Below are positions 7,227 through 13,646 of a stretch of DNA of 18,429 nucleotides, one piece after another (the first letter of the stretch is position 1; each line of letters opens with the position of its first letter). Position numbers and translations under genes: made by a program. This DNA is from an uncultured Clostridia bacterium (GTDB lineage Bacteria > Bacillota > Clostridia > Oscillospirales > Acutalibacteraceae), in assembly GCA_946628455.1 (NCBI GenBank), contig CAMOWP010000020.1, forward strand, positions 1 to 18,429, given 5' to 3'. A model generated the notes under the pieces. The model did no database searches and was not told the origin of the DNA. It saw only the letters and a list, made by a program, of their open reading frames with translations.

Positions 7227-8069
7227 TTACAGGGCTGCGGTAAATTCATATCCCTGCTTCCTTATATCGTCAATAACTCGTCCGAGTATATCGGCGTTTG
7301 TTTTGCTCACAGCGTGAAGCAGGAGAATCTCGCCCGAATGAGTTGACTCGCAGATATTTTTAAACGCCTCTGTTTCATCGGGCTGAGCGGAGGTATCCCA
7401 ATCAGCATATGCCCAGCTCCAGAAAACGCTTTTATATCCGAGGGACTGCACTATTCCGAGCGCCCTTTCGGAAAACTCGCCTTTAGGGAAACGAAAATAA
7501 CTCATTGTATAACCGAAATTATTCTTGATATAGTCGTGAAGGAAGGTTACCTCCTCCTTTGCGGTATCTGTGTCAAGCTCGTCCATTGAGTAGTGACGGT
7601 ACGAGTGATTGCCAACTATATGCCCCTCGTCAATCATCCGTTTTATCAGGTCTTTGTTATCCTTTGCAAAATCATAGGTAACAAAGAAAATCGCCTTGAC
7701 CTTTTTCTCTTTCAGGGTGTCAAGAATCGCCGGAGTGTAGCCGTTTTCATAACCTTCATCAAAGGTGAGGCAAACTGTTTTTTCTCCGCTTGCAAACCAT
7801 TTTGCGCCGAGGCTTTCATACTTGCTTTCAAGCGACATGGGCTCCGTAGGCTTTGTGTGGTTTTCAACCTTCCCGAAGCCCCAAACAACCTTTTGGGCTG
7901 ACAGGCTTTCAAGGCTTGCAACAGGGTCGGCAGGCGGCATAGTGGTCAGCGTTGTTGCCTGTGTAAATGCGTCTGAAATATTACTCTCTGTAATCTGTTC
8001 CTTCATTGTATTCGCTCTGCAGCCTGCAAGAAAGGTTAAAAGCAGGATGGCAGCAATAATTTTTTTCAT
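7227..8069 (-). CDS. pdaA: PdaA-like polysaccharide (muramic acid) deacetylase, predicted lipoprotein
   Basis: This NodB-fold metal-dependent deacetylase most resembles B. subtilis PdaA, which deacetylates N-acetylmuramic acid for muramic delta-lactam formation in spore cortex. The N-terminus has a lipobox (FLAGC, Cys17) after a short hydrophobic core. A linker to about residue 95 precedes the catalytic domain. Metal and catalytic positions seen are Asp104 (TFDEGYENGY, close to PdaA's TFDNGYENGY), His155 and His159 (GNHSYRH), Arg193 (FRFPKGEFSE) and His252 (LLLHAVSKTNA). PdaA-specific segments VFWSWAYADW and a final KQGYEF are also present. The start has a strong GAGGAGGA site, followed by six T and ATG. 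It is the third gene after prfB and mgtC. If the PdaA assignment holds, it hints at a spore former. Confidence 0.88.
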   Translation of the reverse strand: MKKIIAAILLLTFLAGCRANTMKEQITESNISDAFTQATTLTTMPPADPVASLESLSAQKVVWGFGKVENHTKPTEPMSLESKYESLGAKWFASGEKTVCLTFDEGYENGYTPAILDTLKEKKVKAIFFVTYDFAKDNKDLIKRMIDEGHIVGNHSYRHYSMDELDTDTAKEEVTFLHDYIKNNFGYTMSYFRFPKGEFSERALGIVQSLGYKSVFWSWAYADWDTSAQPDETEAFKNICESTHSGEILLLHAVSKTNADILGRVIDDIRKQGYEFTAAL

Positions 8070-8105
8070 AAAAAATCCTCCTCTGTCTTATTTTTTGACG
8101 GAGGA
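8070..8105 (-). terminator. hairpin with T-run overlapping the pdaA ribosome site
   Basis: On the minus strand, TCCTCC plus GTC (8105-8097) can pair with GAC and GGAGGA (8087-8085 and 8081-8076) around a 9-base loop, leaving a 3-base bulge. Six T follow immediately (8075-8070), then the pdaA ATG. The downstream arm is the pdaA Shine-Dalgarno sequence. The element could be a weak mgtC terminator, a ribosome-site-masking hairpin, or both. Confidence 0.45.
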
Positions 8106-8138
8106 GAGATAATATTAATGTTAAATTTTAAAAATTGC

Positions 8139-8888
8139 CTATTCGTCGTGCTCAATTTTCCAGCCTGTTGAAATAACCTTGCTGCTTTTTCCTACCTGGG
8201 TTATGAGGTTTTCAATAATCGGGTCGTTATCGGTTTTTGTTGTTATGTAAGCGCGGATTTTTCTGTTGTGGTCATCATCGTGAGTGTTGACTGTTTCAAG
8301 GGTGTGAAGCAGTGCCTCAGGCTCGTGCTTGATAATGCTCATAATGTTTTTTCTGACCTCAAGCTCAACGTCCTCAGGGCACACAACGCTTATCCTATAA
8401 AGCGCTTCCTGATTTCTTCTTCTCTCGCTCTTATCGTATCTGCGCATTTTGTCAATTTTTTCCGATACGGGGTGAAGCACAAGGTGAAGAATTACTATTG
8501 CAGCGGAAACAAGCGCGGCATAGAATAAGTTCTCATAGCAGCAAAGTATTCCTACCGCGGCGCTTGCCCATACGGTTGCTGCTGTGTTGAGCCCCTTAAC
8601 GTTTCCGCCTTCGCGGATAATAACGCCCGCACCGAGGAAGCCTATGCCCGATACAACCTGAGCGGCGATTCGCGTTACGTCCCTTATGTCGGCAGGGCTG
8701 ACAAGAAAGCTGAAGCTTGTAAAGGAATATGCGCCGAGGCAGACTATCAGGTTTGTAAGCATTCCCGCAGGGTGGCGGGTTATCTGTCTTTCAAGGCCGA
8801 CAAGCGCACCGAAAAAAGCCGCAAATACAAGATGCACGGCAAAGCCTTTAATATCCGTTACGCTGTACTGAGTCAATAATTCAATCAT
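8139..8888 (-). CDS. MgtC/SapB family membrane protein with C-terminal ACT-like domain
   Basis: This polytopic membrane protein belongs to the MgtC/SapB family, linked in some bacteria to Mg2+-limited growth and modulation of membrane ATPases; the biochemical function of most members is unknown. The 249 residues give about four or five membrane helices (roughly 15-155). The family core is visible: AAFFGALVGLERQ at 22-34 and SGIGFLGAGVIIREGGNVKGLNTAATVWASAAVGI at about 80-114 (quoted as its key run GFLGAG..GLNTAATVW). After a basic loop comes a soluble tail of about 90 residues resembling the ACT-like domain of longer MgtC proteins. The ATG overlaps the prfB stop by one base (TAATG), so translation is coupled to release factor 2, an unexpected pairing. 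No independent promoter is evident. Confidence 0.9.
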   Translation of the reverse strand: MIELLTQYSVTDIKGFAVHLVFAAFFGALVGLERQITRHPAGMLTNLIVCLGAYSFTSFSFLVSPADIRDVTRIAAQVVSGIGFLGAGVIIREGGNVKGLNTAATVWASAAVGILCCYENLFYAALVSAAIVILHLVLHPVSEKIDKMRRYDKSERRRNQEALYRISVVCPEDVELEVRKNIMSIIKHEPEALLHTLETVNTHDDDHNRKIRAYITTKTDNDPIIENLITQVGKSSKVISTGWKIEHDE

Positions 8889-10009
8889 TAATCTTCACTG
8901 TCCTTAATACTTTTCATTTTAAGGTATGCGTTTATAAAGCCGTCGAGGTCACCGTCCATAACCGCGGCGATATTACCCATTTCAAAATTTGTTCTGTGGT
9001 CCTTAACCATCGTATAAGGCATAAAGACGTAGGAGCGAATCTGTGAGCCCCAGGCAATTTCCTTCTGGTCCCCTTTTATATCCTCAATTTTTTCAAGGTT
9101 TTCGCGCTCCTTGATTTCAACAAGCTTTGATTTGAGCATACGCATTGCAACCTCGCGGTTCTGATGCTGAGAGCGCTCTATCTGGCAGGATACTACTATA
9201 CCCGTAGGGATATGAGTAAGGCGGACTGCCGACGAGGTTTTATTTACCTTCTGACCGCCTGCACCCGACGCACGGTAAACGTCCATTTTAATATCCTCTT
9301 CACGGATTTCAACGTCAACATCGTCATCTATTTCAGGCATAACCTCAAGGGAGGCAAACGAGGTATGGCGCCTTCCCGAGGAATCAAACGGGCTTACGCG
9401 GACGAGACGGTGAATTCCCATTTCGCCGTGAAGATAGCCGTAAGCGTTTTCGCCCTCAACGAGGATTGTTGCGCTTTTAATTCCGGCAACGTCTCCGTCA
9501 AGATAATCAAGAGTTGAAACCTTGTAGCCGTGTCTTTCGCCCCAGCGGTTATACATTCTGAACAGCATTTCAGCCCAATCCTGCGCTTCTGTTCCGCCTG
9601 CGCCGGCATGGAAGGTTAAAATTGCGTTGTTATCGTCAAACTCTCCGCTTAGCATTGTTGACAGAGTCAGCGTTTCAACTGTTTTTTCTATTTCATCAAC
9701 GCTCGCCCTGCAGTCATCAAAAAGGCTTTCATCGCCCTCCTCATCTGCAAGCTCAATCATAACAAGCGCGTCCTCATAATCGCTTTTAAGGGAATCATAT
9801 GAGGCGATTTTTGCTTTCAGCGAGCCGATTTTCTGCATAATCTTCTGGCTGTTTTCCATATCGTCCCAGAAATCGGGGGCGGCACTCTGCCTTTCAAGCT
9901 CGGCAACGTCCTCCCTGAGCTTTTCAATATTGAGCGCTTCCTTAATATTTTCAATCGGTTTTTCAGAGGCAAGCAGCCTCTGCTTAAGCTCTTCGTAAAT
10001 TATCATCAT
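8888..10009 (-). CDS. prfB: peptide chain release factor 2
   Basis: RF2 reads UGA and UAA stop codons in the ribosome and triggers peptide release. The 373 residues are full length. The codon-reading SPF motif is at 206-208 and the peptidyl-hydrolysis GGQ motif at 251-253 (SGAGGQKVNKTSSAVRL). The N-terminal domain begins normally and runs in one frame through APDFWDD. There is no in-frame UGA near codon 25, so the programmed +1 frameshift that controls RF2 in E. coli and B. subtilis is absent. Two ATGs stand side by side at 10009 and 10006. The GGAG upstream is better spaced for 10006, so the true protein may be 372 residues. It is first in an operon with mgtC and pdaA. Confidence 0.96.
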   Translation of the reverse strand: MMIIYEELKQRLLASEKPIENIKEALNIEKLREDVAELERQSAAPDFWDDMENSQKIMQKIGSLKAKIASYDSLKSDYEDALVMIELADEEGDESLFDDCRASVDEIEKTVETLTLSTMLSGEFDDNNAILTFHAGAGGTEAQDWAEMLFRMYNRWGERHGYKVSTLDYLDGDVAGIKSATILVEGENAYGYLHGEMGIHRLVRVSPFDSSGRRHTSFASLEVMPEIDDDVDVEIREEDIKMDVYRASGAGGQKVNKTSSAVRLTHIPTGIVVSCQIERSQHQNREVAMRMLKSKLVEIKERENLEKIEDIKGDQKEIAWGSQIRSYVFMPYTMVKDHRTNFEMGNIAAVMDGDLDGFINAYLKMKSIKDSED

Positions 10010-10042
10010 TATCTCCGTTTAATACTCATTTAATAATATTAT

Positions 10043-10071
10043 ATTATATAACATCATAATGATTTTTTCAA
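10043..10071 (-). promoter_or_regulatory. prfB operon promoter
   Basis: On the minus strand, TTGAAA (10071-10066) and TATAAT (10048-10043) are separated by exactly 17 bases, close to the sigma-A consensus. Transcription would start near 10036, about 27 bases before the prfB ATG. It stands back-to-back with the promoter of the divergent operon. Confidence 0.75.
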
Positions 10072-10099
10072 GCAGTAAAAGGTATTGATTTTTTACTGC
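10072..10099. promoter_or_regulatory. inverted repeat between divergent promoters
   Basis: GCAGTAAAA (10072-10080) and TTTTACTGC (10091-10099) form a perfect 9-bp inverted repeat with a 10-base spacer. It abuts the prfB -35 box and overlaps the -35 and spacer of the plus-strand promoter. This is a plausible operator for a dimeric repressor acting on both operons. No regulator gene is nearby, so the role is inferred only from position. Confidence 0.4.
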
Positions 10100-10118
10100 A
10101 TTAATTATATAATATAAT
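10085..10118 (+). promoter_or_regulatory. promoter of the RING-galU-CPBP-tadA-dehydratase operon
   Basis: TTGATT (10085-10090) and TATAAT (10108-10113) are separated by 17 bases. A second overlapping TATAAT at 10113-10118 offers a 22-base spacing and is less likely. Transcription would start near 10120, giving a leader of about 30 bases with GGGGA before the ATG at 10152. Confidence 0.75.
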
Positions 10119-10151
10119 ACTAAAGCACAAATTATAAGGGGAATTTTATCT

Positions 10152-11129
10152 ATGTCATATATTTCAAGGTATGAGAATATTCTCTGTCCTGTCTGCAAGC
10201 AGCCTTTTTCGGATAACGACGATGTTGTTGTTTGCCCCGATTGCGGAACTCCGCACCACAGGGAATGCTACAAATACGTCGGCCACTGCGTTAACCACGC
10301 TCTTCATAAAACGGGCTTCAGCTTTTACGAAGAAAACAAGCCGATAGCAGACGTTCAGCAAAGCATAAGAAAGAATACGAAGGCTCAGGTGGCCGACGGC
10401 TCAAATCAGGAGCAGCAGGGTGCGCCTAACGTAACCTTCAGCATTCTTCCTCCCGCGCTCAGCCTTTTTGAAAAGGACAGCGAAACGATTGACGGAGAAA
10501 AGGTTATTGACATTGCGGCTACTGTCAGAACAAACGCTCCGCGGTTTGTTAACATCTTCAGAACTCTCGAGAAGGGTGAGAAAAAAACGACCTGGAACTG
10601 GGGCGCGTTCTTTTTCGGCTCTTTGTATTACTTTTACAGAAAGCTTTACCGCCAGGCAATTTCGCTCATTTCAATTTTTGTTGCCATGTATTTCGGGCTT
10701 AGCCTTGCTATTGCAAAATTTGCTCCTAAAACACTGGAGGCAATTGCAGGCGTTGCGCAGCTCGTTGCTCAGAACAAGGCTGAGGAGGCGCAAACGGCAA
10801 TGCTCGGAATTGAAAAGGCTGCCGATTTCAGTTCGTTTACTGCTGTTTACTATGTATTTATTGCCGCGGTAATAGTTCTGAGAATTATTGAGGCGCTGAT
10901 GGCAGACAGGATTTACAAGAAATCCGTAACGAATCTTATCAAGAAGGTAAAAAAGGAGCTTGACGAGGGCGCTGAATTTACAACGCCGATTGAAAACGAG
11001 GGCTTTGTTAATTTATCACAGGAGCAGAAAAGGCTCATCTACCTTGCAAGAAGAGGCGGAACGAACGTTTTCGCTCCAATGATAGCAATACTTGCGGTTA
11101 ACCTTTTGCTGAGATTTTTCGGTAATTAA
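10152..11129 (+). CDS. membrane protein with N-terminal RING-like zinc finger and DUF2628-like region
   Basis: The function is unknown. The first 50 residues hold a Cys/His pattern of RING/treble-clef type: C12-x2-C15, C28-x2-C31, H35-H36, C39, then C46 and H49. This resembles the prokaryotic RING family (Prok-RING_1 in Pfam, recalled not searched). A linker rich in polar residues (about 60-95) follows. Then comes a segment WNWGAFFFGSLYYFYRKLYR at 148-167, typical of DUF2628-type membrane proteins. Hydrophobic stretches lie at about 152-190, 232-249 and 306-322, with a charged, probably cytosolic, loop at 255-303. The finger most likely faces the cytosol. The ribosome site is GGGGA 11 bases before the ATG. 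It is the first gene of the operon, 17 bases before galU. Confidence 0.85.
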   Translation: MSYISRYENILCPVCKQPFSDNDDVVVCPDCGTPHHRECYKYVGHCVNHALHKTGFSFYEENKPIADVQQSIRKNTKAQVADGSNQEQQGAPNVTFSILPPALSLFEKDSETIDGEKVIDIAATVRTNAPRFVNIFRTLEKGEKKTTWNWGAFFFGSLYYFYRKLYRQAISLISIFVAMYFGLSLAIAKFAPKTLEAIAGVAQLVAQNKAEEAQTAMLGIEKAADFSSFTAVYYVFIAAVIVLRIIEALMADRIYKKSVTNLIKKVKKELDEGAEFTTPIENEGFVNLSQEQKRLIYLARRGGTNVFAPMIAILAVNLLLRFFGN

Positions 11130-11146
11130 TTATTAAGGAGTAAAAT

Positions 11147-12013
11147 ATGAAAGTAAGAAAAGCTATAATTCCCGCTGCGGGGCTCGGAACAAGGGTTCTT
11201 CCCGCGTCAAAGGCAGTTCCCAAGGAAATGCTCAATATTGTTGACAAGCCTGCCATACAGTATATTGTTGAGGAGGCTTTCGCAAGCGGAATTGAAGAGG
11301 TTTTAATTATAACGAACAGAGGCAAGGAAGCCATTGAGGACCATTTTGACCACGCGTTTGAGCTTGAGACAAAGCTTGCCCAAAATCCCGATAAGGCTGA
11401 CATTTTAAAGGACGTTGAAGCCCCTGCCAGGCTCGGAAACATATATTTCTTAAGGCAGAAGGAAACGGGCGGTCTCGGCCACGCAGTGCTGTGTGCAAAG
11501 AATTTTGTGGGAAACGAGCCGTTTGCCGTGCTTTACGGAGACGACGTTATCATCTCGGATAACCCCGTTACAAAGCAGCTTATTGAAGCCTTTGAAAAAT
11601 ACGGCAAGGGCGCAGTCGGCGTTAAAGAGGTTATCGGCGACGATATTATGAAATACTGCTCGCTTCACACAACGCCGCTTGAGGGCAGCTGCCACCTTTG
11701 CGACGATATGATTGAAAAGCCGAAAAAAGAAGAGATTATGGGCAATTTTTCAATTCTCGGAAGAGTTGTTATGCCGCCCGAAATTTTTGATATTCTTGAA
11801 CACACTCCGAAGGGCGCGGGAAACGAGCTTCAGCTCACAGACGCTATGAAGGAGCTTGCTCAGACTAAAGGCGTTATCGCAGTTGACTACGAAGGAACGC
11901 GCTATGATATGGGCAATAAATTCGGAATTCTTCAGGCAAACATTGAGGTTGGTCTGAAGCACCCCGAGGTTAAGGAGCAGCTAAGGGAATACCTTAAAGC
12001 GCTCGAAATATAA
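11147..12013 (+). CDS. galU: UTP-glucose-1-phosphate uridylyltransferase
   Basis: GalU makes UDP-glucose from UTP and glucose-1-phosphate in the cytoplasm, the precursor of surface polysaccharides and glycolipids. The 288 residues are of normal length. The nucleotide-binding signature AAGLGTRVLPASKAVPKEML is at 10-29, the metal-binding acidic site LYGDD at 129-133, and the sugar-phosphate site IEKPK at 189-193. ELQLTDA and YDMGNKFG near the C-terminus are also typical. An unusual Cys/His cluster is present at C171-x2-H174 and C182-x2-C185, just before IEKPK. The ribosome site is AAGGAG. It lies 17 bases from both neighbours, so it is a tight operon member. The dehydratase further downstream fits a glycan supply role. 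Confidence 0.95.
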   Translation: MKVRKAIIPAAGLGTRVLPASKAVPKEMLNIVDKPAIQYIVEEAFASGIEEVLIITNRGKEAIEDHFDHAFELETKLAQNPDKADILKDVEAPARLGNIYFLRQKETGGLGHAVLCAKNFVGNEPFAVLYGDDVIISDNPVTKQLIEAFEKYGKGAVGVKEVIGDDIMKYCSLHTTPLEGSCHLCDDMIEKPKKEEIMGNFSILGRVVMPPEIFDILEHTPKGAGNELQLTDAMKELAQTKGVIAVDYEGTRYDMGNKFGILQANIEVGLKHPEVKEQLREYLKALEI

Positions 12014-12030
12014 CACTAAAGGAAAAAGCT

Positions 12031-13140
12031 ATGAATCAATACCCGAACAATTTTAACTATCCAGGCAATCAGAATAATCAGAACAATCAGTATTATCAAT
12101 ATAATCAATACCCTCCGTACCCGAACGGCTACTATCCGCCGAATCATCAGTACAACGCAGAAATGCAGGAGAGGCTCAGAATAAATATGCTCAGAAGGAA
12201 GGAACGCAACGCGATTATCGCTGACGGCTTCATTATAGGCGCAACGATAATCGCTATGATTGTTGTTGAGTTCATCGTTGTTTTAATGCTTCAGAAATCA
12301 GACGCATATGCCGTTTACAACAGCTCTTCAACCTTCCAGAATTTCTTCAACGTTATTGCCGTTCACCTTCTTTCATTGGCAGTTCCGTTCAGCCTTATGG
12401 CGCTTATTCTCAAAAAGAGATTCACTACTCCGCTTATCCCGACCAAAAAAATCGGCGCGGCAAAAACAGCCGCCTGGGTTGCAGTAGGTATGGGAGTATG
12501 CATGGCGGCTAATTTCATTACGAACGGCGTTATCAAGCTTTTTGACATATTCGGCTACAAGCTCACTCAGCCCGAGCTGATTAAGCCTGACAGTATAATT
12601 GCGCTGATTTCAGTTTTCATTTCAACCTCGTTAGTTCCCGCTATTTTTGAGGAATACGCTTTCAGGTGCTGCACGCTCGGCGTTCTGAGAAGATACGGCA
12701 AGGGCTTTGCTGTTGTTGCGGTGAGTATAGTTTTCGGGCTTATTCACCAGAACGTTATCCAGTTTGTTTTTGCATTTCTGGTTGGCCTTATACTCGGCTA
12801 CGTTACGGTTGTTACCGACAGTGTTATCCCCGCAATGATTATTCACGGAATCAACAACGGAATATCCGTTTTAGGGGACGTTGTAACATATTTTTCAAAA
12901 AGCGACAAGCTTGCCAACACAGTTGAGGGATATGTTATTATGGCGTTCATAGCGTTATCAATAGCAGGGCTTATCTATCTTATTGTTAACCGCGAGCTGC
13001 TTCCGAAAAAGGAGGAAATTAAAGAGGAAAAGCCCTACAAAATTTCCTTCGGCGTTAAGCTTGCATGCCTGCTTCCCGGCTTTGCAATTCCGTTTCTCAT
13101 TTTAATTGCGTTCACATCTCAGTTCATTCAGAAAAAATAG
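12031..13140 (+). CDS. CPBP family intramembrane glutamic protease with Asn/Gln/Tyr-rich N-terminal tail
   Basis: The protein belongs to the CPBP (CAAX protease and bacteriocin-processing, Abi) family of membrane-embedded proteases. Motif 1 is EEYAFR at residues 207-212 (Glu207/Glu208/Arg212), motif 2 FGLIH has His239, and motif 3 HGINN has His272 and Asn276, so all expected active-site residues are present. About seven or eight hydrophobic segments lie between 62 and 361. The first 45 residues are low complexity, almost only Asn, Gln, Tyr and Pro, including five NQN/NQY-like tripeptides in a row at 13-27. They are followed by a basic stretch (about 48-59), so the tail is probably cytosolic. 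The substrate is unknown. The ribosome site is AAAGGAAA. The gene ends two bases before tadA. Confidence 0.9.
   Translation: MNQYPNNFNYPGNQNNQNNQYYQYNQYPPYPNGYYPPNHQYNAEMQERLRINMLRRKERNAIIADGFIIGATIIAMIVVEFIVVLMLQKSDAYAVYNSSSTFQNFFNVIAVHLLSLAVPFSLMALILKKRFTTPLIPTKKIGAAKTAAWVAVGMGVCMAANFITNGVIKLFDIFGYKLTQPELIKPDSIIALISVFISTSLVPAIFEEYAFRCCTLGVLRRYGKGFAVVAVSIVFGLIHQNVIQFVFAFLVGLILGYVTVVTDSVIPAMIIHGINNGISVLGDVVTYFSKSDKLANTVEGYVIMAFIALSIAGLIYLIVNRELLPKKEEIKEEKPYKISFGVKLACLLPGFAIPFLILIAFTSQFIQKK
12067..12111 (+). repeat. five 9-bp units encoding Asn/Gln/Tyr tripeptides
   Basis: Five imperfect 9-base units in frame read AATCAGAAT, AATCAGAAC, AATCAGTAT, TATCAATAT and AATCAATAC. They encode NQN, NQN, NQY, YQY and NQY. 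The array is in phase with codons, so gain or loss of units would change the tail length without shifting the frame. Confidence 0.8.
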
Positions 13141-13142
13141 CT

Positions 13143-13595
13143 ATGGAAAACAAATATATGCGCGAAGCAATTAACGAGGCGCTTAAGGCTGCCGAGGCGG
13201 GCGAGGTGCCCGTAGGAGCAGTTATAGTTAAAGACGGCGAGATAATCGCCCGCGGAAGAAACAGGCGCGAATACGGCAAGAACGCGCTTTACCACGCGGA
13301 GCTTGAAGCAATTGACAAGGCGTGCAAAAAGCTCGGCGGATGGAGGCTGTTTCAGTGTGATTTATACGTTACGCTTGAGCCGTGCCCTATGTGCGCAGGA
13401 GCGATAATCAATTCAAGAATAAAGACGGTTTATTTCGGTGCGTACGATAACAAGGCGGGTTCCTTCGGAACGGTTGCGCATTTCAACAGAATTCCGTACA
13501 ACCACAAGCCCGAAATTATCGGCGGTATCATGGAAGAGGAATGCTCAGACTTACTGAGCAAATTCTTTAAAAAGCTGAGAGATAAAAAGAGATAA
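13143..13595 (+). CDS. tadA: tRNA-specific adenosine deaminase
   Basis: TadA converts adenosine-34 to inosine in the anticodon of tRNA-Arg(ACG), which widens decoding of CGN codons. The 150 residues match the family in length. The zinc and catalytic residues are His51 and Glu53 (YHAELEAI) with Cys81 and Cys84 (EPCPMCAGA). FGAYDNKAGS and HFNRIPYNHKPEI are also typical. I chose ATG 13143. The reading frame is open further back, but that part only overlaps the CPBP gene and lacks a TadA-like sequence. No good Shine-Dalgarno is visible. The stop of the previous gene is two bases upstream, so translation is probably coupled. The usual dnaX/SRP RNA neighbours of Firmicute tadA are missing here. Confidence 0.95.
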   Translation: MENKYMREAINEALKAAEAGEVPVGAVIVKDGEIIARGRNRREYGKNALYHAELEAIDKACKKLGGWRLFQCDLYVTLEPCPMCAGAIINSRIKTVYFGAYDNKAGSFGTVAHFNRIPYNHKPEIIGGIMEEECSDLLSKFFKKLRDKKR

Positions 13596-13646
13596 GAGAC
13601 AGGCTCTTTATCAAAAGCATTGACCGCCTGACCAGGAGAATAAAAA

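Noticed and set aside
9164..9517. Open frame on the plus strand opposite prfB (and similar ones at 4311-4628, 6053-6349 and 7765-8112)
   Set aside because: These are antisense shadows of clearly recognised genes, without ribosome sites or recognisable protein features.
13065..13142. Upstream in-frame extension of tadA
   Set aside because: It lies wholly inside the CPBP gene in another frame, has no TadA-like sequence and no better ribosome site. The ATG at 13143 gives the normal TadA length.
13596..13646. SRP RNA or other small RNA between tadA and the dehydratase gene
   Set aside because: SRP RNA often follows tadA in Firmicutes, but only 51 bases are available and the small imperfect hairpin at 13591-13611 shows no SRP features.
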